Below are positions 1 through 5,033 of a stretch of DNA of 5,182 nt, one piece after another. The notes beneath the pieces are model-generated. The model did not search any database, had not been told where the DNA came from, and saw nothing but the letters and a program-made list of their open reading frames with translations. Each line of letters opens with the position of its first letter. Positions within the stretch are counted from its first letter, which is position 1. The stretch comes from Syntrophaceae bacterium (GTDB lineage Bacteria > Desulfobacterota > Syntrophia > Syntrophales > UBA2185), in NCBI GenBank assembly GCA_017885225.1, contig JAFNGM010000217.1, positions 1 through 5,182 of the forward strand, given 5' to 3'. The translations under genes were made by a program, and so were the position numbers.

Positions 1-5
1 TTTTC

Positions 6-34
6 TTGACATTTGGGAACCCGCTCATAATAAT
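6..34 (+). promoter_or_regulatory. sigma70-type promoter of tRNA-Leu
   Basis: A perfect -35 box TTGACA (6-11) is followed after 17 bases by AATAAT (29-34), five of six matches to the -10 consensus. The predicted start near 40-41 leaves only about three bases before the mature tRNA. The discriminator is GC-rich (CGGCGC), typical of stringently controlled stable-RNA promoters. Spacing, matches and position agree, so this is the likely tRNA promoter. Confidence 0.75.
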
Positions 35-43
35 CGGCGCCGT

Positions 44-130
44 GCCGTAGTGGTGAAACTTGTAGACGCAGGGGACTCAAAATCCCCCGCCCGCAAGGGC
101 ATCCCGGTTCGAACCCGGGCTCCGGCACCA
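44..130 (+). tRNA. tRNA-Leu (anticodon CAA)
   Basis: This is a class II tRNA of 87 nt with an encoded CCA end (128-130). The anticodon stem GGGGA/TCCCC (71-75/83-87) closes a seven-base loop with anticodon CAA at 78-80, which reads UUG. The long variable arm is GCCC-GCAA-GGGC (89-100). The T arm CCCGG/CCGGG encloses TTCGAAC (103-119). The discriminator is A127, as expected for leucine. Two departures are visible: acceptor pair 5:68 is T48 against C122, a mismatch, and the usual G18-G19 of the D loop reads T61-G62. The gene has its own strong promoter and looks expressed, but these changes may weaken it. Its 3' half serves as the attachment site of the islet that follows. Confidence 0.95.
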
Positions 131-143
131 AAAGCAAATCAAT
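72..143 (+). repeat. left copy of tRNA-derived direct repeat (attL-like)
   Basis: The copy runs from inside the anticodon stem through the CCA end and 13 bases beyond it. It matches 1913-1984 at 68 of 72 positions; mismatches are at 113, 130, 134 and 135. Identity stops abruptly upstream of base 72. A repeat that starts at the anticodon stem-loop and includes the tRNA 3' end is the usual attachment-site signature of tyrosine-recombinase elements. This copy completes the functional tRNA. Confidence 0.9.
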
Positions 144-188
144 GTGGTTCAGTCGGCCCCCTCCTTTTATCATCAACCCATGACTGAC

Positions 189-246
189 ATTTATTCTGCC
201 AAATACCCTGCCGCGTAAACTGCGATACTCTGCCATTTACTCTGCC
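189..246 (-). repeat. five degenerate 12-bp tandem repeats
   Basis: Read on the minus strand, five consecutive units lie at 246-235, 234-225, 224-213, 212-201 and 200-189: GGCAGAGTAAAT, GGCAGAGTAT (two bases short), CGCAGTTTACGC, GGCAGGGTATTT and GGCAGAATAAAT. The GCAG core recurs every 10 or 12 bases. A sixth, very weak unit may lie at 188-177. The array sits in the noncoding gap between the left tRNA repeat and the end of the toxin gene. Arm-type integrase sites beside an attachment site often look like this, but that role is only a guess. Confidence 0.6.
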
Positions 247-291
247 ACTTAGAGTTTTCGCCTGCGGGTAAAGCCCGTAATCCATTCGAGT

Positions 292-1206
292 CTACGGACG
301 CCAGGGGCCACCGGGCAGCCATTCTTTTTCAAAGCGCCTCTGGTTCTCGCTTGCTTCAGCGACAGGATGCAGGAATTCCCTGATGCTCTCCATGATCATC
401 GGGAAATCTTCGAATATGCCTGGAATCTGCGTTTTCTTAAGGAATGTCTTCCATTGGACATGTTTGCCGGACCTGTCGGCAAATTCTTTGGAAAAGATAA
501 GGGCGTGAGAACTCAAAGGTGTTGACCTTCTTTGACAGGTGGCCATAATAGCGTCCTGGAGCGTCGATCCGTGAAACGGATATTTGCGGCTTAATATCCA
601 GATGTCATAGAAATCCTTCATGCGGCTGTTGAGTTCTGCTAGGTCCAAGGAAGCCTCGAACTTTTCCGCCACAATGGTTTCGATGCTGTAGGCCTTGACG
701 ATTGGCGGTTCCATATCGAGCAGTGTCGGAAACGTCATCTCCAGGGCGCCGGGAACGACGGCATCACCGAATCCGATATCGATCTGCATCGGGATTTTCG
801 CCTTGCCGAGCCAGGCGTCGAATTTGAGCCGTATCCCCGGATATTCCGCATCCTCTGCCATTGACTCGATGCTCAAAGGGTCGAATTCGTAAACAAGACC
901 GTCATCGAGGGCCGTCTTTCCGATCTCACGGATCGATGAGCCAACGGCGTTGATATCTCCCATGCCGAGACCCAAAAAATCGATGTCACGCGTTGTCCTT
1001 GCCAAGGGAAGGCCCATGCCCACCAACAGAAAGCCACCCTTCAGAACGAACTTTTCTTTCAGTGGCGACCGGGACAACCGGAATAGAAAGCGTTCCAGAC
1101 CGTAGTAGATCAAAAGGGATTGAAATGGCTTTCCGCTTTTACGGGCCGCGGCCAAAAGTCGGTTTTTTATGGAGGCCGCCATATTCTTGACCTGCTCGGC
1201 ACTCAT
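292..1206 (-). CDS. AbiEii-type nucleotidyltransferase toxin
   Basis: This 304-residue protein matches the nucleotidyl transferase AbiEii/AbiGii toxin family (DUF1814), the toxin half of AbiE abortive-infection systems. Family motifs appear in order: LKGG near residues 55-58 (the GS-like motif), TRDIDF at 72-77 with the metal-binding D74 and D76, a further candidate acidic residue in QIDIGFGD (D143), AEKFEA at 180-185, and MKDFYDI at 196-202 with K197 and D198. Related MenT toxins add pyrimidine nucleotides to tRNA acceptor ends; the substrate here is unknown. The start chosen is the ATG at 1206-1204, whose ATGA overlaps the antitoxin stop; a longer in-frame reading to 1365 lies wholly inside the antitoxin gene and has no family similarity. 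GGAGG (1217-1221) lies ten bases upstream. No convincing terminator is seen beyond the stop, so transcripts may run antisense into tRNA-Leu. Confidence 0.88.
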   Translation of the reverse strand: MSAEQVKNMAASIKNRLLAAARKSGKPFQSLLIYYGLERFLFRLSRSPLKEKFVLKGGFLLVGMGLPLARTTRDIDFLGLGMGDINAVGSSIREIGKTALDDGLVYEFDPLSIESMAEDAEYPGIRLKFDAWLGKAKIPMQIDIGFGDAVVPGALEMTFPTLLDMEPPIVKAYSIETIVAEKFEASLDLAELNSRMKDFYDIWILSRKYPFHGSTLQDAIMATCQRRSTPLSSHALIFSKEFADRSGKHVQWKTFLKKTQIPGIFEDFPMIMESIREFLHPVAEASENQRRFEKEWLPGGPWRP

Positions 1207-1811
1207 GGCACCATGGCCTCCAGGTAAGGGGTGACAAGCTTCTCCACCTTGCAGAGCTTGGCGTATTCCATCAGTTTGGATGGACTCGCCCCACGTCTTT
1301 TCAGGTACGAACGAGTTCCTTCCAGGGCGACGTCGAGCCCCACGCTGTTTCGCCAGCGGAAACAATCGATCACCGTCTTGGGGGCGTTGTAGATACGGAC
1401 ATCCTGCTCCATGATGCGATGGACCTCAATGCCCTCGTGAAAACAGGAACCGGTAAAGAAAATGGACCGGACAGGCGGATAGATCACTTTGGGTTTGCGG
1501 GATTTCCTCTCCACAGCGAGCCAGATTTCATGCGGGATCTGGGTGGTCAGTTCGTGAAAAGAAAGGGCGGAGATGAGGCAGATGACGCCGTGGGGGACGA
1601 GCTTGGCCACGTTGACTAGATCGATTTCCGTGGGGAAGCTCTCCATCTCGGCAAGTTGGTAGAGGCCCCGAGAGACGGAAGCCAGCACACCATCATCGCG
1701 GAGGCCGTACAGGGTTCTTCGGTGAATCCCGTGGCGAAAGGCCTCGCTGGTGCGGATGATCCCTCCCTGCTTCCTGATCGTATCGATGGCTTTTTCTTTG
1801 GCGGTATCCAT
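1203..1811 (-). CDS. AbiEi-type antitoxin / transcriptional regulator
   Basis: This 202-residue protein resembles AbiEi antitoxins. Residues 1-52 form a winged-helix region (GGIIRTSEAFRHGIHRRTLY, then the wing-like SRGLYQLA). The C-terminal half carries the family block APKTVIDCFRWRNSVGLDVALE at roughly 143-164 (A143, P144, K145, D149, F151 and R152 included). In characterised AbiE systems the antitoxin both neutralises the AbiEii toxin, without stable complex formation (type IV), and represses its own promoter by binding inverted repeats. A large inverted repeat (1821-1870) lies immediately upstream here, in line with this. The ATG at 1811 has no Shine-Dalgarno sequence; the best promoter would place the transcript start almost on the ATG, so the mRNA may be leaderless. 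No alternative in-frame start lies just upstream. The toxin gene follows with a 4-bp overlap. Confidence 0.88.
   Translation of the reverse strand: MDTAKEKAIDTIRKQGGIIRTSEAFRHGIHRRTLYGLRDDGVLASVSRGLYQLAEMESFPTEIDLVNVAKLVPHGVICLISALSFHELTTQIPHEIWLAVERKSRKPKVIYPPVRSIFFTGSCFHEGIEVHRIMEQDVRIYNAPKTVIDCFRWRNSVGLDVALEGTRSYLKRRGASPSKLMEYAKLCKVEKLVTPYLEAMVP
1217..1221 (-). promoter_or_regulatory. ribosome binding site supporting the toxin start at 1206
   Basis: GGAGG on the minus strand lies inside the end of the antitoxin gene, ten bases before the ATG at 1206. Together with the ATGA stop-start overlap it supports the short form of the toxin over the longer in-frame reading to 1365. Confidence 0.55.
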
Positions 1812-1819
1812 GGGAAGGC

Positions 1820-1848
1820 ATGGTACAATAACGTCGGCAAGAAGTCAA
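1820..1848 (-). promoter_or_regulatory. likely promoter of the AbiE operon
   Basis: Minus-strand TTGACT (1848-1843) matches the -35 consensus at five of six bases. It is followed after exactly 17 bases by TACCAT (1825-1820), four of six for the -10. The -10 ends eight bases before the antitoxin ATG, so transcription would begin at or within a base or two of it. The -35 sits in the spacer of the inverted repeat and the -10 overlaps its outer arm, so a bound repressor would block polymerase. An alternative with TTGACA at 1900-1895 and TAAAAT (1879-1874) has only a 15-base spacer. Confidence 0.5.
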
Positions 1849-1870
1849 GTCTGCCGACGTTATTTGACCA
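1821..1870. promoter_or_regulatory. inverted-repeat operator upstream of antitoxin gene
   Basis: Arms AATAACGTCGGCA (1827-1839) and TGCCGACGTTATT (1852-1864) are perfect 13-bp complements around a 12-base spacer. The symmetry resumes after a 2-base gap with TGGT (1821-1824) and ACCA (1867-1870), giving 17 paired positions out of 19 per arm. Arms of this size, about two helical turns apart and overlapping the promoter, suit a dimer or two copies of a winged-helix repressor. AbiEi proteins are known to bind inverted repeats at their own promoters. It is not followed by a T-run, so it is not an intrinsic terminator. Confidence 0.75.
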
Positions 1871-1912
1871 TGTATTTTAATATTGTCGCTGTCTTGTCAA
1901 TTCCTGTGATTT

Positions 1913-1984
1913 GGGACTCAAAATCCCCCGCCCGCAAGGGCATCCCGGTTCGACCCCGGGCTCCGGCACCGAAAATAAATCAAT
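1913..1984 (+). repeat. right copy of tRNA-derived direct repeat (attR-like), tRNA-Leu 3' fragment
   Basis: This copy holds the anticodon loop, variable arm, T arm and acceptor 3' strand of tRNA-Leu but lacks the 5' half, so it cannot fold as a tRNA. Compared with the left copy it has T-loop A to C (1954), CCA changed to CCG (1971) and two changes beyond the tRNA end (1975, 1976). The match then continues to 1984. It is best read as the far attachment site of the islet. Confidence 0.88.
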
Positions 1985-2022
1985 TGCTTATATGCTTTCC
2001 ATAATTCCCGTCATCCTTCTCC

Positions 2023-2059
2023 AAAAAAAAGGCGGTGGGAATCCGAAGTTCCCACCGCC
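2023..2059 (-). terminator. rho-independent terminator of the DUF4384-hydrolase unit
   Basis: An 11-bp perfect stem (2031-2041 with 2049-2059, GGCGGTGGGAA and complement) encloses a 7-base loop. On the minus strand it is followed by eight consecutive U residues (plus-strand A run 2023-2030). It lies 76 bp past the stop of the hydrolase gene and ends that transcript before the islet's right repeat. Confidence 0.92.
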
Positions 2060-2135
2060 TCTAATATCCTGCAGGTGACGATTTGATCTTTTTAACGGTT
2101 CCCTTCCTATGCCAACAGGCACCTGGTGCTGTGCG

Positions 2136-2627
2136 TTACTTCACCATGTTTGAAATAATGCCACCGAGTTTTACGATATCCTTGGCCTTGTCCCCTTCCG
2201 TCATCCTCTCTCGGATACCGACCGCGTTCCCTACATTACCTTCCAGTGTCCATATCTCTTTTGTAAACTGATCATAGGCAAGAAACATGGCTGAATGGTC
2301 TTTCTTCTCACTCCCTTTGGTGGTAATCGCTATATAGTCGCCGCGCTTGGCTCGATTTTTGATCTGGCTGCGTTCATAGGTGCTCTTGTAATCTTGGAAG
2401 TAGTCCACAAGCCGGCTGACATAGGTCCTTCCTTTGATATCCTTCAGGTTGTCCTTGGTGAGCCAGACATAGAACTCCGAGCACCATTGCTCATTCTTGT
2501 CCGCTCCATACTTGGTGCCGTCGACTTTGTCCGTTCCCCTGTATCCAACCCGTCCGAGGGTGGACTCATCGTATTCCTTGAATCCCCTGAGCAATATGGC
2601 GCGGAGAGCATGCCTCGAAAGAGTCAA
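2136..2627 (-). CDS. CHAP/NlpC-P60-like cysteine hydrolase
   Basis: This 163-residue protein looks like a papain-like cysteine amidase/peptidase of the CHAP or NlpC/P60 type. QWCSEFYVWL (47-56) carries the likely nucleophile C49, GDYIAI (96-101) is a core strand, DHSAMFLAYD (110-119) carries the likely catalytic H111, and TLEGNVGN (127-134) holds the polar third residue (E129 or N131). Such enzymes usually cut peptidoglycan peptides or amide bonds. The start is uncertain: the TTG at 2627 is the first usable codon, with a weak purine-rich AGAAGA nine bases before it. No signal peptide is visible. It lies in the same frame as the upstream DUF4384 gene, separated only by TAA ATA GAT, so it may be the broken-off C-terminal domain of a secreted protein. 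The family call rests on motif pattern alone. Confidence 0.72.
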   Translation of the reverse strand: MTLSRHALRAILLRGFKEYDESTLGRVGYRGTDKVDGTKYGADKNEQWCSEFYVWLTKDNLKDIKGRTYVSRLVDYFQDYKSTYERSQIKNRAKRGDYIAITTKGSEKKDHSAMFLAYDQFTKEIWTLEGNVGNAVGIRERMTEGDKAKDIVKLGGIISNMVK

Positions 2628-2633
2628 ATCTAT

Positions 2634-3449
2634 TTATCTTCTTAAAATGTAAACCGATGTCGCCTCTGTCCAATCTGTAGGTTCGATCTGATTCAACTTG
2701 CGGACAAGATCACCTATCATTCCTGTTGATTTTTCGTCATAGACTTGAAAAACCCCTTCTTTAAAACCAAGGGGAAGTAAATCTTCTTTATTCCGTGTAG
2801 CAACAATCTTGATTCTTTCTTCAGCCGCGGTCCCCTTATAATCCGGCAGAAACATGGCTTTTAGTTGAATCCGACTATCTATCGGTGGAAATTGATGTGC
2901 CTTTTCCGTCCGAGTAAAATTATTCGGCATATTTGCATTGGGCAAAAGCAGGGTTACTGAACCATCCGCGGCAACGGAGAAGATATATATGTAATCATCT
3001 TTGTTAACTGAATAAAATATTTTTACGTCCTCACCCTCCATTAGGTTTGTTTTGGAAAGATGAAGTTTTGCTGAGAGTCCGCCTCCTTCTTCGGGATAAA
3101 CCGGCTCAACAAGGGCTTTAATTTTTACCTTATAAAGATTTCTTTCTTTTGTATCCCAACCGGCTGAGAGAACTTCTTCCTTCGTAATTTTCCCGCGAAC
3201 AGCGGCATAAATCAGATCTTCGGCAACCTGACTGTTGGAAACCAGTGTGTGAGATTTGATGAACGTCCCGACCGCCATTTCAACAGCCTTGCTCTGGGCG
3301 TTCCTTCTGGCTCTGTCTTTAACCTTTTTTAAAGTATCCATCTCCCCTTGATATGATTCGCCCTCACCAGCAATCCAGACAGGCTTTTCCGACGCCAGAC
3401 CAACCACTGGGAAAATAAACAAGATAAATAGTGTGAGGATTTTTTTCAT
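2634..3449 (-). CDS. secreted DUF4384-domain protein with N-terminal FlgT/LPP20-like region
   Basis: The 271-residue protein begins with a clear signal peptide (MKK, hydrophobic 4-17, cleavage likely after GLA at 17-19). Residues about 45-115 (RARRNAQSKAVEMAVGTFI, then KVKIKALVEPV) resemble the SHS2-like fold of FlgT/LPP20 proteins. Residues about 130-215 resemble DUF4384, with the hallmark DYIYIFSVAADGSVTLLLPN (152-171). DUF4384 proteins are often encoded beside or fused to caspase-like peptidases, which fits the remnant just upstream; molecular function is unknown. I chose ATG 3449; TTG 3455, ten bases after GGAG (3466-3469) and overlapping the remnant's stop, would add two residues. Base composition is visibly AT-richer than in the flanking genes, which may mean transfer. 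Confidence 0.82.
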   Translation of the reverse strand: MKKILTLFILFIFPVVGLASEKPVWIAGEGESYQGEMDTLKKVKDRARRNAQSKAVEMAVGTFIKSHTLVSNSQVAEDLIYAAVRGKITKEEVLSAGWDTKERNLYKVKIKALVEPVYPEEGGGLSAKLHLSKTNLMEGEDVKIFYSVNKDDYIYIFSVAADGSVTLLLPNANMPNNFTRTEKAHQFPPIDSRIQLKAMFLPDYKGTAAEERIKIVATRNKEDLLPLGFKEGVFQVYDEKSTGMIGDLVRKLNQIEPTDWTEATSVYILRR

Positions 3450-3451
3450 AA

Positions 3452-3592
3452 TCAATTCTTTTTCGCTCCGATTAACTGCGGCGTCTGCTCGTTATTGTAT
3501 TGTTTCCTTGCGATGCGTTCAATCTGGGGCTTCATGAAAGTGAACAAATCGCCAACCGCAATCGAGCCATCCTGTGTCGTATGCTTTGACCG
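3452..3592 (-). pseudogene. C-terminal remnant of a caspase-like (peptidase C14) gene
   Basis: The minus strand is open for 46 codons from just after a TGA (3595-3593) to a TGA at 3454-3452, two bases before the DUF4384 ATG. It reads QDGSIAVGDLFTFMKPQIER and then IARKQYNNEQTPQLIG. This resembles the usual tail of bacterial caspase-family proteins: a DG.I.VGELF.YVKP stretch, then an N/EQTPQL end. No suitable start codon precedes it and nothing upstream to 3718 continues the similarity, so the catalytic part is gone. The coding order caspase then DUF4384 is common, so a deletion probably removed most of this gene. A promoter-like sequence for the next gene lies inside it. Confidence 0.6.
3494..3522 (-). 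promoter_or_regulatory. candidate promoter for the DUF4384-hydrolase unit
   Basis: Minus-strand TTGAAC (3522-3517) and TACAAT (3499-3494, five of six matches) are separated by 17 bases. The start would fall near 3487, giving a leader of about 35 bases before the DUF4384 start with GGAG in it. It lies in the old caspase coding sequence, so it may have become the working promoter after the upstream part was lost. It could also be chance. Confidence 0.4.
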
Positions 3593-3615
3593 TCAAAAAA
3601 GCAATATCCTATCAA
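3586..3615 (+). promoter_or_regulatory. weak promoter candidate for the oxidoreductase operon
   Basis: TTGACC (3586-3591, five of six) is followed after 18 bases by TATCAA (3610-3615, four of six), pointing right toward the ferredoxin gene. The -35 overlaps the small palindrome TTTGAC-C-GTCAAA (3585-3597). A second -35-like TTGACT (3656-3661) has no acceptable -10. The operon's true promoter may be of another kind. Confidence 0.25.
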
Positions 3616-3718
3616 TTATTTGCAGGGAAGTAATTTTAGCGCCGCCAATTAGCGCTTGACTTTTTACTTCTTTTGGGCGTAAACCCACCATCAATTTTAA
3701 AAAATATCCGGAGCACCT

Positions 3719-3934
3719 ATGGCGGCCAGGGGATCAATTAAAATCAACAGGGATATTTGCAAGGAATGCCACCTGTGCATTCACATCTGTAAACAGGAAC
3801 AGATATCCCCCTCTAAGGAATACAATGCCAAGGGATACCGGCCTGTTATATTTTGCGACACGGGAAAGTGTACCGGTTGCGCCCTTTGCGCCATTATGTG
3901 CCCGGAAATTGCCATAGAGGTCTACCGTGAATAG
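3719..3934 (+). CDS. 2x[4Fe-4S] ferredoxin-like subunit of 2-oxoacid:ferredoxin oxidoreductase
   Basis: This 71-residue protein is a small dicluster ferredoxin. The first motif is C14-x2-C17-x2-C20-x3-C24 followed by K instead of the usual P. The second is C51-x2-C54-x2-C57-x3-C61-P, with an extra C46 ahead of it. Each set would bind a [4Fe-4S] cluster, and the pair would carry electrons from the TPP site to free ferredoxin. The length and the MAARGSIKINRDIC start match the delta (KorD/VorD-like) subunit that opens such operons. GGAG (3710-3713) lies five bases before the ATG. The alpha subunit follows with an 8-bp overlap, so the two are translated together. A free-standing ferredoxin is less likely in this setting. 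Confidence 0.88.
   Translation: MAARGSIKINRDICKECHLCIHICKQEQISPSKEYNAKGYRPVIFCDTGKCTGCALCAIMCPEIAIEVYRE
3916..3920 (+). promoter_or_regulatory. ribosome binding site supporting GTG start of vorB
   Basis: AGAGG lies six bases before the GTG at 3927, inside the end of the ferredoxin gene. A rival start, ATG 3942, has AGGG (3933-3936) five bases before it. The GTG start gives MNRVLMQGN, which matches the conserved family beginning better. Confidence 0.55.
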
Positions 3935-5003
3935 GGTATTAATGCAGGGGAACATGGTCATCGCCGAGGCCGCAATAAGGGCGGGTTGTCGCTTCTATGC
4001 AGGATATCCCATCACACCGCAGAACGAACTTACTGAATACATGGCGGAAAATATACGTAAGGAAGAAGGCGGTGTATTCATCCAGTCGGAAAGTGAGATT
4101 GCCGCTATCAACATGATCGCGGGGGCAAGCGCCGCGGGCGCCCGGGTCATGACATCTTCCTCAAGCCCGGGAATTTCATTAAAGCAGGAAGGCATCTCTG
4201 CCATGGCCGCAGACGAACTGCCGGGAGTGATCGTAAATATGATGAGGGGCGGCCCCGGGTTGGGCAATATCCGTCCTTCGCAGGGAGATTACTTTCAGGC
4301 AACCCGTGGTGGCGGACACGGCGACTACAGGGTAATCGTGCTGGCACCGGCCACCGTGCAAGAACTGGCCGACTTAACAATGGACGCGTTCGATCTGGCT
4401 GATAAATACCGGACGCCGGTGATGATCCTGGCCGACGGCATGATGGGACAGATGATGGAACCGGTGATATTTAAAAAACCAAAACCCAGGCAGTACGATG
4501 AGCGTTACGTCCTCAAGGGTGCGGGCACGGGAAAAAGCAAGTTTATAAGGGGGCTGATCCTGGATGCTCCACTCCTGGAAGAGCATAATTGGAAGCTTTA
4601 CAGAAAGTATCAGGTTCTTTCACAGAATGAAACCCGATGCGAGAGCTATAAGACGGATGACGCAGACATGGTAATCATTGCCTACGGTACGGCGGCGCGC
4701 GTTGCCAAAGGAGCCATAAAAAGGCTGCGTGATACCGGCTTAAAAGTGGGATTGTTTCGCCCTATCTCGCTGTGGCCATTTCCCACCCGGGAGCTGCGTG
4801 AGATGTCTGAAAGAATAAAATATTATCTCGTGTTTGAGATGAGCACCGGACAGATGCTGGAAGATGTCCGTCTTGCATTGCAGGGATATGCGGATATTGA
4901 CTTTTATGGCCGTCCCGGCGGTATTGTGCCGCCGCCGGTCGAACTGGCCAACGTAGTTTCCCGTCATTATAAGAAAAAAAACGAATATATGAATCAATTC
5001 TGA
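3927..5003 (+). CDS. vorB: 2-oxoacid:ferredoxin oxidoreductase alpha subunit, VorB-like
   Basis: The 358-residue protein matches the alpha subunit family called VorB (3-methyl-2-oxobutanoate dehydrogenase subunit), close to its usual length of about 350. It converts 2-oxoacids plus CoA to acyl-CoA and CO2 together with the TPP-binding beta subunit. The pyrimidine-binding domain is shown by GYPITPQNE (26-34), ESEIAAINM (55-63) with the conserved glutamates, SSSSPGISLKQEG (77-89), and RGGPGLGNIRPSQGD (107-121). The second domain includes AYGTAARVAKGA and GLKVGLFRPISLWPFP, followed by FEMSTGQMLEDVRLA. KorA-type 2-oxoglutarate enzymes have similar alpha subunits, so the substrate is uncertain. 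GTG start chosen, overlapping the ferredoxin gene by 8 bp. The sequence appears intact. Confidence 0.9.
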   Translation: MNRVLMQGNMVIAEAAIRAGCRFYAGYPITPQNELTEYMAENIRKEEGGVFIQSESEIAAINMIAGASAAGARVMTSSSSPGISLKQEGISAMAADELPGVIVNMMRGGPGLGNIRPSQGDYFQATRGGGHGDYRVIVLAPATVQELADLTMDAFDLADKYRTPVMILADGMMGQMMEPVIFKKPKPRQYDERYVLKGAGTGKSKFIRGLILDAPLLEEHNWKLYRKYQVLSQNETRCESYKTDDADMVIIAYGTAARVAKGAIKRLRDTGLKVGLFRPISLWPFPTRELREMSERIKYYLVFEMSTGQMLEDVRLALQGYADIDFYGRPGGIVPPPVELANVVSRHYKKKNEYMNQF

Positions 5004-5033
5004 AACACATATTACTCAAGGATTTCCACTCTC

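Larger units (their letters stand above)
72..1984. mobile_element. tRNA-Leu-integrated genomic islet carrying an AbiE-type module
   Basis: Direct repeats of the tRNA-Leu 3' half (72-143 and 1913-1984, offset 1841 bp) bracket a segment whose only genes are an AbiEi/AbiEii toxin-antitoxin pair. This is the layout of an element integrated at a tRNA gene: the tRNA stays whole at one end and a 3' fragment is left at the other. No integrase or excisionase gene fits in the segment. It is therefore either a deletion remnant of a larger island or a non-autonomous islet mobilised in trans. Antiphage toxin-antitoxin modules are common island cargo. The repeat is seen directly; past mobility is inferred. 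Confidence 0.72.

Noticed and set aside
258..282. Terminator for the toxin gene (CGGGT/GCCCG hairpin)
   Set aside because: The stem is only four to five pairs and no U-run follows on the minus strand.
1207..1365. In-frame N-terminal extension of the toxin to an ATG at 1365
   Set aside because: It lies entirely within the antitoxin gene in another frame, has no family-like sequence, and the ATGA overlap with GGAGG upstream gives a natural start at 1206.
1656..1880. Plus-strand open frames across the antitoxin gene and 1750-2004
   Set aside because: They are opposite-strand shadows of the AbiE gene and the tRNA repeat, with low-complexity, family-less translations and no ribosome binding sites.
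1913..1971. A second tRNA gene
   Set aside because: Only the 3' half is present; there is no D arm, 5' acceptor strand or nearby promoter, and CCA reads CCG. It is a repeat fragment.
3585..3597. Palindrome TTTGAC-C-GTCAAA as an operator
   Set aside because: Arms are six bases with no supporting second site or regulator; it could arise by chance in AT-rich DNA.
3638..3656. Hairpin AGCGC/GCGCT before a short T-run as a terminator
   Set aside because: A five-pair stem with a nine-base loop and an interrupted T-run is too weak, and no plus-strand gene ends upstream.
3995..4586. Minus-strand open frames opposite vorB
   Set aside because: They are antisense to a fully conserved coding sequence and have no recognisable domains or signals.
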